Positions 1 through 13,626 are shown, numbered from the stretch's first letter. The stretch is DNA of 64,000 nucleotides from Zonotrichia leucophrys gambelii (GCF_028769735.1 NC_088194.1:1062319-1126318); one strand, 5' to 3'. Numbers and translations are program-made. Notes: generated from the letters alone by a model not told the origin.

Positions 1-2630
1 GTAATAGTGAGCCAATCTGAGCTAAAATCAAACACAACAGAAACAACTTTGTTATCCTCTTTCTATTTAACAGAAAACTCCCCCTCCTCTGTTTTTATTT
101 GTTCCTGTAAATGAGACAAACAGCTCTCCCAGGGCTTGGGCATTACCAGTTAACAAACCCACAAAAAAATTATCTTAAACACAGAAAAAATCCAGATGTT
201 TAACACTTTGGGCCAAATGGTCAGCAAGGAAGGTGCTGGTGACCATGGAGATTTTGGCTCCTCTTTTTCCCCACCATGAGCTCTCACCAGTCCCCAAGCA
301 CTTGCCATGGAGACACTCAGCCCATCCCAGCAGCCTTCTGGTACCAGACCCAGTGTAAGTTTAGGGAAATGCTTTTTTAAAAAATCACAAATTTCAAAAA
401 ATCCCTTTACCAGGATATTCCCATGAACTCTCACCAGGGCCAGAGACAATTTGTCAGCCAGAAAATGAGCAGCAGGGAGGGTGAACCCACATCCAGCCTG
501 GCAAGAGAGAGAAAAGAGGATGTTAAATGTCAGACCCATGTTCTCTGGCTGGATTACACCAGGACAGCGAGATTACAGCCACACTTCTTACATGAGAGGG
601 GAATGAGGAAGAGAATTCATCTGGAAAACTCTCAGCATATTTGAAACTGGGCTGGTCTCCTAATTTGAGATGCCTCTGTGGGGCCTTAGCCTTGTAGGGA
701 GCAAAAGGAGCTGGGGTCTGCTCTGGAGCAATTTGAAATGGCTGTTTGAAATGAAATGAAATTTAAAATGAAATGAGATTCGAAATGAAATGAAATTTGA
801 AATGAAATGAAATTTGAAATTTCTTATTGCACCATTCCCTGTCCCTGCCAGCTGTGGTGCCAACCAGCATCTCACTGCATTTTGTAGAAAAACCAACTCC
901 AGGTACTCAAAAGCCACAAGCAGAACCAAAAACTCTAAATCTAAGTCAAAAAACACACTTTCTTTATTCTTTCTTTGTCTTCTGGGGAGCTGTGGCAAAG
1001 CTCCAGCACTGCTCATCCCTTCTTGAAAATACCAAAAGTAAGCAACCCTGACCCTTTGGAGTGTCCTTACAGAATTGGTTTATATTTTAATAAAATATTA
1101 ATCTTCACTTTATGAACTTTCAATGTGTATAAACTCTGTGTAGTGGTTTTGGTTGGATAATTTAAGATTTCTCTGTCTCCAACCATGGCTACTCACAGGG
1201 TACGCATGGATTTAGATACCCAATGCAGAACTGATGTGGTTTAATTGAGGAAGGGTCACAGAAAGAGCTTGTTCTGGTGGCCAATAGTCCCATAAATCAT
1301 CTCTAACACTACAGAAATCAGAGACAATCTGATTCTGTGGAAATTCAGTGGTGCCAAGCCAATGAGTGGCACTGGTGGCAATGCCCAAACCCATCCTCTC
1401 CTTCCAGCCCCACTTCCAACACGTTCCTGTGCCCCATCCCAGGGAAAGAACCAGAAAAAAAGGAAACGGAAAAAAAAAATCCCCCAGCACAGCCTGAAGT
1501 TTATAAATAACAGCAGTGAGAAGTGGACTAAGTAGCTGCAGCTTAGCCCAAGAGCTAAGAGCCTTAGTGCATTTTTGCAAGTTTTAGGGAAGTATTTCCC
1601 ATTCCTGACTAAGCACGTTTGGCAGGCGGAGGGGAGCGCGTGGCCCTTCCCAGCTGCAGCTGAAGGGACACAGCAGTGACATTTCCCCTTCCCCAGCCCC
1701 TGCCACCCCACAGACCCCACCAAGGACCAGACCAGAGCCAAGCCCAGCCACGTTCCCCACGGGGCTGCCCCAAACCAGGTGTGTCTGGGAGTCCAGCATC
1801 AGCCCACAAGCAAAAAAATGTGATTTATTTTTCTTCTAGGGATAAATTTTGAGTTGGTTTTAATCTGCTTTCGAAATTCCCGTCACACCAGGGTTAAACT
1901 CACTTAGCATATTTAGGCTTTTAAGTTTCCAGGTCTCATGGCAACAGAGGGATGGGGAGAAATTAAAAAGAACAACAAACGCGGCCTCATGGAACACCAA
2001 GATTTTCACCTGAAACACACATCCCTTGCAATGGGGCTTCAGATAAAACACCCCAATATATTTCAGGTGCTGTGGTAAAATTAATCACTTCGCACCAGTT
2101 GTGTGAAGAGATTTTTTTCCCCTTTCTGAGATTAACCTTAACTTTGTGCCCATAGATCACTTGGACCAGGTGAAGCTACTCATGCCTCAGCCCATGGCAC
2201 ACAGGAGGGGATGAAGTCACTCTTGTTTCACATTTATTCTTTCCCCCTTTCTTAAACAGCCATGAAATGGCTTCAGCAACAGAAAAAAATGAGGCTATTG
2301 AAATTTTCTAGTCCGAAAGAAGGAGGAGGGGTACAAAAAAAATAATTAAACAGCTGTTTCGCTAATGTTATCACAGTACACAAAGAATGAAACATCATCT
2401 AGTGCATCTAGGAAAAAATTCTGCAGCCAAGCCTCAAGCCCCACAGGAAGGCACGGAGGGTACTTTGAACAACAATTTTTTAAAAATACGGCAAAAAAAT
2501 ATGATAGAGCTGCCTTTGGTGGTGCAAAACCTGGAGACGAAGTGAAAAGAGGCTGATTTTGGGGTGTGCGTTGGCTGGGGGGGTTTGTGGCTGTGACATC
2601 CCAGTGATGGCGGGAAGAAGGAAATCCCAA
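1..2630. other. Gene-free single-copy flank
   Basis: I see no coding exon, RNA gene or recognisable transposon here. The sequence is mixed A/T-rich and moderate GC and mostly non-repetitive. The only clear structure is a short pentamer-like repeat at about 735-822. Open frames on either strand have no family resemblance and no splice logic. Confidence 0.6.
735..822. repeat. (GAAAT)-type simple repeat
   Basis: Tandem alternation of GAAATGAAAT and GAAATTTGAAAT blocks, about four cycles of roughly 21 bp. No gene overlaps it. Confidence 0.85.
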
Positions 2631-2635
2631 ATCCC

Positions 2636-3250
2636 AGCGAGGCCGGGATGAGACCCCCAGGGCTGAAGGCTGGGATGAGCCCCTTGAGGCCAAAGACCGG
2701 GATGAGCCCCTTGAGGCTGAAGAGGGGCCAGGATGAGCCCCTTGAGGCCGAAGGCCCCCGGCGAGGCTGGGATGAGCCCCTCAGGGCTGAAGGGTCTGTG
2801 GGAGCCCCTTGAGGCTGAAGAACCCAGGATGAGGCCAGGATGAGCCCCTCGAGGCCAGGATGAGCCCCTCAAGGCTGAAGGCCCCACAGTGAGGCCGGGA
2901 TAAGCCCCTTGAGGCCGAAGACCAGGATGATCCCATCAAGGCCGAAGGCCCCATGATGAGGCCCAGATAAGCCCCTTGAGACCAAAGGCTCTGTGGCGAG
3001 GCTGGGATGAGCCCCTCAGGGCTGAAGGCTGGGATAAGCCCCTCGAGGCCGAAGACCGGGATGAGCCCCTTGAGGCCGAAGGCCCCACAGTGAGGCTGGG
3101 ATGAGCCCCTTGAGGTTGGGATGAGCCTCTTGAGGCCAAAAGCCCCGGGATGAGGCTGGGATGAGCCCCTCAAGGCTGGAATGAGCCCCTCAAGGCCGAA
3201 GACCCCACAGCATGGCTGGGATGAGCCTCTTGAGGCCGAAGGCTCCATGG
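2636..3250. repeat. GC-rich minisatellite
   Basis: Around 18-20 degenerate copies of a unit containing GGGATGAGCCCCTTGAGGC followed by GAAGGCCCC-like sequence. Unit length varies between roughly 24 and 42 bp. The long minus-strand open frames across it simply translate the repeat (recurrent LKGLIP-like residues) and are not genes. It directly abuts the CpG island at 3.26 kb. Confidence 0.85.
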
Positions 3251-3259
3251 CAAAGCCGC

Positions 3260-3760
3260 AGCACCCGAAGCACGGCAAGCAGCTCTGTCCCATCCCACAG
3301 AAGCAGCCGGAACGCAATGGAAGCCGCCGGAACGCTCCCGCCCGCGTGGCTGGGCCCGGCCGAGGGGAATCGGCCATTTTACACAGCAGCTGCCTAAAAT
3401 GGTGGCTCCCACCTTGCCTTCCCCTCAGCACGCATGCACCCACGGGGAGGGGAGGGCCGGGGCCGCAGCCCCCCGCTCGCGAGGGCGCCGGGAACTGGAG
3501 CCAAGATGGAATTAGAGGCAGAAATTAGAGGAGGGGAAGGGGGGCAAGCGGGAGAGGATGCGCCTGGCCTCGGCACGGCCTAGGCAGCGATGGCTGCCTT
3601 TGTGTCCTGCGGAAGGGAGAAGGGAGGAAGGCCTCGAGGGGGGAAAATGGGGGGGAAAGAGGGGAAGGAAAAGAGCGTTTGGGTGAGGATGGTGAGGGGC
3701 AGGGATGCGCGGGGGTGCGGGGAAAAAAAATCTTCCCTTCTTTCTTCACCGACCCCCCTT
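3260..3760. promoter_or_regulatory. CpG island, candidate promoter or enhancer
   Basis: Dense CpG from about 3290 to 3720, in sharp contrast to its surroundings. It contains three YY1-like cores: CGGCCATTTT at 3371, AAAATGGTGGCT at 3396 and CCAAGATGGA at 3501. YY1 sites of this kind commonly mark TATA-less start sites. No coding exon follows on either strand, so the island could serve a non-coding transcript or be a CpG-rich enhancer of the MIR9-1 domain. Seen: the composition and motifs. Inferred: the function. Confidence 0.5.
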
Positions 3761-3816
3761 CACCCTCCCCGCAATCCCGCTTTGACTTTTCCCACAGAAG
3801 TAGCCAACCTCCAAGA

Positions 3817-3852
3817 ATGCAAATGACATTCATTATGCAAATGCATGCAAAT
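3817..3852 (+). promoter_or_regulatory. Triple POU octamer cluster
   Basis: Three perfect ATGCAAAT octamers in 36 bp, starting at 3817, 3835 and 3845. The last two starts are 10 bp apart, one helical turn, so both would face the same side of DNA. The octamer is the consensus site for POU factors (OCT1, BRN1/2). Lies just beyond the CpG island at 3.3-3.8 kb in a single-copy stretch. Confidence 0.65.
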
Positions 3853-4139
3853 CAGGTTTAACTATCGGAAGAAGGGCTCGGAATTTCTAATGGGTTAACT
3901 CTTTCCTTCACGGACAGGATAACAAGAGCCCTCGTGTCTTCCTTGGGGCTTTGTGCTTCCCCATCCATGGTGGGCACCCCGACCCGCTCCCCTCGATGGG
4001 CACCGAGATGGGGAGGGTGGAACAAAGCACCAGGAAAATACCAACAACAACAATAAAATAAACCCTGCTGGCGTGGGAGCGGCTGGCCCTTCGTTAAACG
4101 TTCCAGCAGGAGACAAGACAAAGCAGGCTTAAGCGAGAA

Positions 4140-4432
4140 ATTGGGGGGAAAATGGAAATTAAAATGGGAAAAGAAAACAAAGGGAAAAATATAGGAAAAT
4201 CACAACAACAACAACAAAAAACGAGAAATACAATGAAAGGGAAACGAAATATTTAAAAGGAAAATTTAAAGGTAAATTAAAAGGAAAATTAAAGGAAATT
4301 TAAAAGGAAAATAAAGAAAGAGGAAAATTTTAAAATAAATTGAAAAATAAAATTAAATAAATATTAGGTAAGAAAATAAAGAAAAGGATAGAAAATAGAA
4401 GAAAAGGAAGGGAAGAGAAAGAAGAGATGCAG
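4140..4432. repeat. A-rich / GA-rich low-complexity tract
   Basis: Purine-rich sequence dominated by GGAAAATTAAA-like words, with no fixed period. No gene is seen here. Confidence 0.8.
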
Positions 4433-4439
4433 GCCGCTC

Positions 4440-7400
4440 TTGGCAGAAGGTGAAACCCTCCGGTGGTGCAGCAGAAAAGGGTCCTGGCAGCCACAAGGGT
4501 TTGGCTGCTCACATCGAACCCCTCACTGGGCTGGCCTTGGAGCCCCTGGCTCTTCTTCTGCTGGGAACAAAGTCACAAAATGCACCAAGATCCCATTCTT
4601 CTCCCCCTTTATTTTTTTCTTCCCAGTGTTTTCATTGAGGAAAAAAAATTAAATTGCAATTTCCCCTAGTGCTGGGTGAGCCCGTGGTTCTGTGAGGAGA
4701 GAGGGAAGGAGGAGCAGAGGGTGGCAGTGGTGGCACTGGGGTCTCAATCCACATCCCTGGGACCTGTCCAGCATCCCGGCATGCCCAGAATGTGTTCAAA
4801 ACCTGTGTGGCATCAGTGCCCCACTCCTCCAGAGCTTTGTAAAAATCCTGATTCCTGATCCCTGCCCCAAAGATGGAAGGCCCCAGTGCTGGGGACTGAA
4901 ACAAGGAAATTCTGGGTAGTGGCCTCGTGCTCACAAAATGTTGAGATTGCAGGAATTATGAATATTACAGAGAAATAGATGCATGGCAGAATTCTAAATA
5001 TATTTTACAGCAACACTGTATTGATTCACAATAATAAAGCACTTTGGGATTACTGCTGTGTTTTGTCCAAGAATTATTTCTTATCTGTTCCAAAACCTCC
5101 TGATTTTTCTGTTCTTTTCTATACCTCCTTTTACGTTTGATTTTTTTTTCCCAATCTGCTCAAAATCTCTTGTTATTTGAGCTATAAGATATTAAGTGCA
5201 GCAGCAATAATCTGTGCAAGGACAAGAATTTCCCACATTTTAGGGGTTTGGTTTGAGACATTACAAAGATTATTGGTTTAGAGTCACTTTGCTGTGCTCT
5301 GAAATGCACAAGTGCAGAACTACTGGTCAGTTATAAAAAAAATAAACCCTTTTATTTCATTAAGCTGGTTCCAGCATAATAAGACCTCTGCAGAGGGTAA
5401 AATATACGTGAGGTGTGCACTTTGGCAAATCTCTTTCCTTACTAAAAATATTTTTTTTTAATTAAAAATAAAAAAATAATAATATTTTTTTAAAGGCACC
5501 AGCAATTTGGTTTTCTTTATGTTTTCTGGTCTCCAGCTCATTGGAGCAGGAGCCTTGCTCTGCTCCCCTCATCTTGTTTTGACTCCAAGCCCCAATTTCC
5601 AAGTTCACACATCATTCCAAAAGTGGAATTCGGTGATTTTTCTATTTTTAATTAGTTATTGGAAAGCATATATAAAAATAACTAACAAACTAACATGCAC
5701 ACATTAAAAAAAAAATTAAAATATAAAAGAATTATAAAAAGAGGCTGGGGGATGCTGGGGGTGCAGCAATGCCCAGGCGTGGCCGGGAGCTGCTCATCAC
5801 TGATAACCAACACTGGATTACCCTGGCGTGGGGCTGACAGGACAAACTCCTCAGATGCTGCCTGATGAGCACCCAAACACCCAGAAATTGTCATTTTCTG
5901 GCCCAGGAAGGAGTCAGGGTGCATTAACACATACCTGGTGTCGTGGGCATCCCAGGATCTTCAGCAGGACAGGCTTCGGGCTGCAGGACACAAAACCAAG
6001 GTTGGGTTTAGCACAATGTTGCCAGAAAGCAGTGCAGAAAATGCTGGATTTAAAAACTCCAAGTGGAGTCATGTGAAAATAGGGTTTGGTTCCGTCTCCA
6101 AAAGTGATTTTTAAATTTTTGATTGGTTTTTTTTTAATTTAGAATGCCTCCTGTTCATTCAGCTCTCTTTGCCTTCAACTTCCCTCTCTATCAAATTTCA
6201 CCACTCATGTCTAAATCTGTTTCAAACCCGTTTGTTCTGGTCTGCCCTCGTCCTTGATGCACCTCTTTGGCCCTGGAAAATTCCTGAAGATATCCTTGGG
6301 CACAGGGTGGGAAAAGAGGTGCCCTGGGCATTTGCAGCCTCCACATCACCCTATTAAAAATACAATTTTCAATACATTTTAACCCCTTGTCGTTAGAAAT
6401 CAATAACACACCCTGTGAGGGTTTATCCACACAGGACATGGAATGGACCCTGGCAGCTTCTACAGTAATTTTTTTTGCGTGGAGGGACCTGCAAGATCTA
6501 TGGAATAAAGGAAGAAGGGATGAGGGGAGGTGTTGAGAAATTACAGTGGAAATATATTTATTGAAAATATATTTTGGAAAATCATTTCAATCGGCTTCTC
6601 AACAAGGTGCAGGGGCTGCACATCCCATGGGAAATAAGCAACAGGAACAAAGTGACCCCATCCAGCCACTTTCTTCCCCATTTCTCCTACCAACCACCTA
6701 AAAAGCCATCTTTGCCACATGCCAAGAAGTTTTCTGCCTCAAAAGCCATTTTTTCCTCCCAAACCCCACATTCCCTCCTTGCCAGAGGATGTTTTCCAGG
6801 ACAGACATTTAGCAGTAGGTTTTGCATAGCCACACCATGGGCAAAAATTCAGGCTGGAGAAGGTCTTTGAATGAATTCAGTATAGTGAAAAATTACCAAA
6901 CAAAGCAAGAAAATCTCCTGGACACATGGAAACACCAAATTCACGTGATGGGAAAAAAAGTGCCACAGGAGATACCAACAGGGAAGATAATCCAGGTATC
7001 CCAAACCAAAATTCCTAGTGCAAAAGAACCTTTAAATTCCCAAATTGCTGCGGCAAAACCTCTTGGTTTTCCTGCCAAGCAGGATGTTGGGTGCTTTAAG
7101 GAAGATAAAGGGTTGGGGATGACACAGGTAGAAGAAAGATCCCTTCCTGATGCCCACACTGCCACTGGTGCTGCCAGGAGCCACCTGGGCATCACCTGGC
7201 ACCAATTTAAGGCAGAATCCCAACTTTTCAGCACTCCTGTTAAGGCCAAAAGGAAAAGAGGAATTTTGCAGCTGCCATTTAAACTCTCTTGTGATGGCTG
7301 GTGCTCATCTCCTCTCAGGATGCAGCGGGATGTGAAAGCATCCGTGGACCACAAAGGAATTTCCCATGGAATCCTGGAGAAGATTTGGGGTTGGATTATG

Positions 7401-9480
7401 AGGCTTTAAAAGCTGCAGGAGGCACAGGCTCTCGATACTGTTATTTTTGGAGGCAAGAGCTCTCGATACTGTTATTTTTGGAGGGCTTCTGATACTGTTA
7501 TTTTTAGCCAGTTTTTAACTCATCTCACCAAGCCCTTTTTTTTTACAGCCAGCTCACCAACCTTCCGGGGCCAGGGTGGTTTTTTTTTTTTGTTTTTTGG
7601 GTTTTTTTGCCAGACTCAATTCTCCAGCGCCAATAGCGCTGAAAAAAAAATTCACCCCCCAAAAACCCCGCACACAACACAAAAAATCCAATCCCACCAC
7701 CCTTTTTTTTTTTTTTCTTATTTTCCCAAAGAACTGGGAGGCGTGAGCACTCGAGAGTCAAATTTGCCCAGGAGCCGCGTTCCCTAAGAAAGCAGAGCTC
7801 GTTCTCCTTCCACAAACTCCGCAGCGGCAACAAAAGTCCCTTTCAAGCCCTTCCAGACGCAAGTCCTTCAGCTCAATTAGTCAGGCACACAGAGACACAA
7901 AAAAGCCTCCCATTCAGGCTAGTGGCTGGCTGTGGAGGACAAGGGCGAAGAAAGGATCTTTCTCCCACGCTTTCACTGGGTGTCATAACAAGCAGAAAGC
8001 CCTCTTAGGGGGGATTATTGGAGATAAGAGTCCGATGGAGGGGCTGGGGCAGCAGCAGCAGGGGAGGAGGGGATGGGGATGGGGTTGGAGGTTGGAGCTC
8101 CCAAGGTCGGGTGAGCACGGCATCGCACTCCATCAGAAATTGGGGATTTTTGGACAAAAAAAATTACGATATTCCCCCCCAGCCTGTACACACACACGCG
8201 CAGAATAATCCCCGTTCTCCATGGCAACCTGCTCCGTGGCCATCCCTCGCACCAGAGGAGGGAGGCAGCCTGCTTTCACTCCAGAATCGCTGCCAGCTTG
8301 TCCCCATCCTGTCACAGCCTCGGCCAGGCTGGGCAGAGGGGCTGGACAGGCTCCATCACCTCCAAAAATCAGAGATTTTCTATAGTAAAGAGCATCCAGA
8401 AATGCACAGCTCTGTGGGAAAGCTCTGCCTTGAAAAACAGTCAGCCCTGCTCCTGCACATGGGTGGGTTTGATGTTGGAAAGAAGAAGATGAAAAAGAAG
8501 AAAAATGTGTGTGTGCGTTTGTTAGTGGGGTTTTTCAAAGGCAAAACAAAGGGAAAAAAGAGAAAAAAAATCTCCCAGGACTGGAGTTTGCCTGCAAAAT
8601 TGTGGGGTGGGGTGGTGGCTCAGGCTCCATGTCCCGAGCCCTCAAACCTGTCCCCAGCCAGAGGAGACAATTGCTGCACCTTCTGGCCAGGCCCCAGCAG
8701 GAATAAAACTTCTCTGGATACTGACAGTGCCCTGCAGGATTAACCAACATCCCTGAGTGAATTTTGTGCCTAATTCCCTTGAACAATCCAGGTTATATTG
8801 TTAATTCCCTATCCCTTTTCCATTGGCTCTATACATGGCTGTGGAAGGCCGTGCCCCTTCAGATCTTTTCAAAGATTCCTCTGCCACAAACAGAGTCACA
8901 AAATTCAAAGCAAATGCCAGAAAATTTGGGGTTTTTCCCCTCCTGCCCAGCCCCAAGCCCTGCCAGTTGCTGCTGTGGGATTGTCCCCATCGAGGAGCAG
9001 GTGACAAGAACATCCAAGTTTAGCAACATTTCACAAGGATCAGGGAGGGAATATAAACTCTCCAGCCCAGGAATGGAAAGCCAAGAAACTCTCTTGGAAT
9101 ACATTATCCCATAATTGTAGGGTTTCAAGCACTTTCCTCCCAAGCAGCTGGTGCCTGCTGGTGCCAGAGGAAGGTTGTTTGGCTCAGACACATTCCTGCC
9201 TGCTCCAGCCCGGGAATCCCTAAAACAATCCACTCCTATGAAATCCTGAATAGAATAAAAGAATAAAATAATAGAATAAAAGCAGAATACTCTACTCAAC
9301 CAAAACAGAGAAATTTACTAAAAGACAGGGGGGAAGAGGTAGATAAAACAAAGCAGATTCCCTATGGACAACACTTTCTTCTTCCCAAAGAGCTTTCTGT
9401 GCTTCCAAAAGCGTGAACACAATCTGAAGGATCCCCTTTCCCACACACTGATCCAGAAAAGCTTTTGTGGTTTGGTTGGT
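4440..9480. other. Gene-free flank
   Basis: Five kilobases with no exon, RNA gene or transposon I can support. Mostly single-copy and A/T-rich. A short triplication of GATACTGTTATTTTTGG occurs at about 7433-7506, and short homopolymer T tracts occur at 7577-7610 and 7700-7720. Candidate frames in both strands are unrelated to known families. Confidence 0.55.
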
Positions 9481-9665
9481 GTTTTTTTTTTTTTTTTTTT
9501 GTTTGGTTTTTCTGTTTGTTTGGTTTGGTTTTTTGGGTTTTATTTTTTGGGTCGGGTTTTTTTTTTTGGGTTGATTTTGGTTTTGGTTTTTTTGGGTTTT
9601 TTTTTTTTTGGTTGGTTGGTTTTTGTTGTTTGTGTTTGTTTTGTTTTTTGTTCTGTTTTTTTTCA
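9480..9665. repeat. T/G low-complexity tract
   Basis: About 185 bp of almost only T and G (TTTTGGTTT-like words, long T runs). The K/N/Q-rich minus-strand frame and the F/W/G-rich plus-strand frame across it are artefacts of composition. Confidence 0.9.
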
Positions 9666-10221
9666 ATAAAAGATGAGTTTCCAGCAGGCAGGAACCTGCT
9701 GAAGGTCAAATTAAACCTGATTTACCTGCCTTGACCTAAACAATGCAAGGCCACAAGATGAGCCAACAGCTCCTGGAGCCACACAGGGCTCGAAACCAGA
9801 CCAGTCCACCACCAATGAGTATCATTTTTTCATTCCCAACTTATTCCAAATTAATCAGCACTTTTTCCCCCTTCTGAAAACTGCATTTTCTCTCTACCCC
9901 AGAGCAAGCTCCACCTCATGCCCTCTGCTTGCCTGTAAAAATGCATCACACCAGACCAAGCAGTTAAAGGCAGCAGATGCACCCAACATGGATGCTCCCT
10001 CCTCCTGCACCAGCACCCTGCCACTGCTCCTTTTGTCCCTGCTCCAGCAATATTCCAGCCCCCAAAAGTGCAATTACAATTATTTTTACACCTAGTTTGG
10101 CCTGTCAAAGTTGAAGCTCCAGCCCTGGGTGAGGATTACACAGCTTTAGCTGGACAGTTAGAGATGCCAGGTGCCAGCCTGTCTCAGCTGTAGCAGGATA
10201 AATACTGGGGTTACACAGTGA

Positions 10222-10450
10222 GAAAGAGACTGTGATTTACTGAGAACCAGATTCAAGAGATTGTGATCCACTCACACCCAGATTCAAGAGACTGTGATCC
10301 ACTGAGAACCAGATTTAAGAGACTGTGATCCACTCAGAACCAGATTTAAGAGACTGTGATCCACTCAGGCTCAGATTTAAGAAACTGTGATCCATTGAGA
10401 ATCAGATTCAAGAGACTGTGATCCACTGAGAAGATTCAAGATCCACTCCC
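10222..10450. repeat. 36-bp minisatellite, about 6 copies
   Basis: Unit built from AGACTGTGATCCACTGAGAA followed by CCAGATTTAAG. Copies differ by only a few substitutions, and the last one is truncated. Confidence 0.9.
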
Positions 10451-10619
10451 AGATTCAAGCCTGAGACCCAGATTCAGCAGGAGTCCCGGTCCAAGACCTC
10501 CCCACCAGCCCTGCAGACACACGGACACCCCCAGCCACAATCCCAGCATTCAGGCATCCCTCTCCACAGCTGGCACCCTAAAACAAAGTTTCCCATCTCT
10601 TTTCCTGCAAAACCACCCA

Positions 10620-11070
10620 GGGCCGTGCCAGCCTTGCCCGCGGCCGCCGCCCCTTTCCCATCTCGGCCAGCGAGAAGCGTCGGGACTCACACGCACACGT
10701 CCCTTTCTATATCTATCCATGAAAATCCCTCCGGGCAATCCGAAATACCCCCCCAGGACTATGTTTAGCCCCCCCGGCATGCCGGCAGCACAAGGCTGGG
10801 CCAGCAAAAGCTGCGGCGGCCGCGGCGATGGGAGCGCGGAGCTGCCAGCGCGGGCGGCGAGAACCGAGCTCCGCTTTCACATCCAATCACCCCGGCTGCA
10901 TCTCAGCCACCTGCCCGCTGGCTCCCGTCTCCTCAGCAGCCTGAGGAGCACAGAGCTCATCATTTTCCTTCGAGCTGTCCCCCCCTCGGGGCACTGCTTC
11001 CCTCGGGCGGGGTGCGGGAGAGCCGCCCGGCCCCGTGCGCTGGGCACGCAGCACCGCGTTTGGGGATTCA
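10620..11070. promoter_or_regulatory. CpG-rich block
   Basis: Clusters of CpG (CGCGGCCGCCGCC at about 10639, GCGGCGGCCGCGGCG at about 10811) mark a small CpG island 4.7 kb from MIR9-1 on its 3' side. No TATA box, coding exon or clear splice donor is assigned, and no strand can be given. Confidence 0.4.
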
Positions 11071-11099
11071 AGAAATCTCCTTTCCTGCCATACAGAAAT

Positions 11100-13600
11100 A
11101 GGCACTGCCACCCCAAAATCACCCCAGGGCGCTGCAGAGCACCCTGAGAAGTGCCAGACACGCTGGGGACAAGGACAAGAGGAGCCTGCCCAGCCTCCTG
11201 CAGGCTGAGCTCCGAGCCCAGAGCTCGGGTAATTCCGAGCATCAGCCCAGCCTCCGTTCCCACACACCGCCACTCGCTGAAATTAAAGCAGGGCCTGATC
11301 TGATTCCTATGGCGGCTTAGCGCCCACTCAGCCGCTTTATCATAATCCCGACATAAAAATCGCTGCCTTGAAAACGCTCAGGGGTTTGAAGCCCTGATTG
11401 TTTGAAGAGGAAAGACTCTGTTCTCAGCACAAAGATGTGCTCCCCTCTCAGCCCCGGACGGGCAGCTGGAGGCTTCCATCAGCATTTCTGAGCCTCTAGG
11501 TGCCCGTGGCAGAGCCCTCACGCTTTCCTTGGCACAGAGATGCCCCCAAACCCAGCCGGACCAGCAGCACCCCAAAAAGAGCAGAGCTTTGAGGATTGGT
11601 GCTGGGAACAAGTCACCGCTGGCTGCCAGCCCTGCCGTGAGAGCATCTCTAAAAACCATCCCCTCTCCCTCCAAATCCAGCTGCGACTGCTTGTGGGAAG
11701 GAATTCAATCTGTGCACTTTGAAATGAAATAGATCCATGCAAATTTCTATGGTATTGGTGGGATTTCTTTGTGGTGGCACTGCCGTGCCATTCCACACCT
11801 GCCCAAGCCAGGCTGCATGGGACTGGGCTGGGAGGACAAGGGACACTTCATCTACCAAAGGGCTTGAGCCACCAGGGCCTCCTTTTGTTTTCAGTTTAAA
11901 TCTGTAAAAGGCCAGCAAAAAATTTCCTCAATAGGGAAATGTCTATTTTCCTCAAACACTATAAAATCATTATTTTTTTAAATAACATTTTTAAGCTACT
12001 TTTCATCATTCTGCGCTGAGAATTTTCAAATACGAAATTTAAGAAATTTAAAAAAGAAAATATACATATTTTATCCATCACAAAGTAAAAGTTCATATCC
12101 ACTGGCAGTACCAACCAGCACAAGAATTTCTGCCCTTTTGCCAGTGTTCCAACCCGCAGCGCTCGTACAATGAGAGGGCTTTGGCCTCAGCACCAAACTG
12201 CTCTGCTGCATTTCTGCACTGCCAACACAAGCATTAAACCCAGAACCTAAAGGAGATCCACTGAGTGAAATTATAATTTTCAACAATTATATTTGTATAG
12301 GCTCACTCTCCTCAACAGCTCACTGAATCACAGAAAATCAGTATTGAATTTTCTCCCTTTTTTCTCCCCAATTCCAAACTGCTGCTAAGCAAGAGAACGA
12401 TTTGGAGAGCTGATACCTCGCTCCCCAACGAGTGTGTCTCCTATTAATGTCTCCAGCAGTTACGTGGCCAGAAGGGAGAGCAGAGTAGACAGTGCTGAGT
12501 GTTAACCAGTCAAATCAGAGTGTCCAAGCAAGCTTAAACGGCCACATGTAAACTGCAATTTGGATCAATGTCACGCAAACACACAGGGCTTACTGCTACA
12601 GCACTCCAGGAGTAAATCAGGGAGAAAAAAAAGGGAAAAAAAATTAAAAATCAGCTATTTGCAAGACTATTCCTAAGCTCTTGGAGAGAGCCAGCTCACA
12701 GTCAGACAGACAATTCTACCACTGGAAATGGTCATTCCCCACAACAAAAACTCAAATTAAAAAGAAATTCTATCCAGCCAAAGAGTGACATGCTCCAACA
12801 GCACCCAGAAACTGCAGCAAAGCTTGTGGCACCAGGAACCCCCAGGGACCCATCCAAGGGCTGAGGGGGCTGGAACTGGTTCCATTTCCCCTCCAAGCTG
12901 GGAGCACAAAGGGATGGGTGGTGAACATGGAGGTGCTTTAGCCCCACATTGTCACCACGTCCCTGAATGGCAGTGGGGGTCACAAGCATCCTAAAGAGAG
13001 ATTTTTGGAGCTGGGAATGAGGTGCAAAAGCTCCGGAGAGGCAGCTTGGGCCTGATGGGCTTGAAACCCACCCTCTCCATCACCAACCAGCACAGGCACC
13101 TCCTGCCCCTGGCTCCAGGCCCTCCACACATGGTTTGCTAAATTCTTGGAGGAGTTTCATCCTTGTCCCAGTTCACATCCCCCCACTCCTGCTCATGCCT
13201 TTGTTAGAGCCAAGAAGTGACACCATCCAAAGCAGCCTATGGCAACGCCGCAGAGCCCGCGATTGGTCACCCAGGAACACCAAAAGGTGCTCCCACAGCA
13301 GCACTCCCAGCCCCTGATTGGAGAAAAAGGCATTTTTCCCCTCCTTGAGGGAAGCCACGGGCCAATGGTGGATGGCACATGGCAGCTTCCCAGGGCTCAG
13401 CCTGAATAAAAGTCCCTTGTCCCCCTTCGCGCCCAGACCTTGGGCCACCGCTCGGTGCCGACATCTCAGACACATCCTGGAGCACCAGCACCCAGGAGTG
13501 GTGTGAGCACCCAGCAGGACTTCTCCTGGCCTGGGAAGGATGAGTGAGGAGAGCTCCGTGCCGAGAGCTTTGTCACCGCTTTGTCACCAAAGCCAAGCCA
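11100..13600. other. Gene-free single-copy flank with conserved-looking blocks
   Basis: No exon or transposon is identified. Two blocks look like candidate conserved non-coding elements. Block 11280-11395 mixes CpG with homeobox-type words (TTTATCATAATC, ACATAAAAATCG). Block 12390-12620 is single-copy and non-repetitive. One POU octamer (ATGCAAAT) lies at 11737. Conservation itself cannot be judged from one sequence. Confidence 0.35.
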
Positions 13601-13626
13601 ACGTCACCCTGAGGTGCTCAGGCGGT

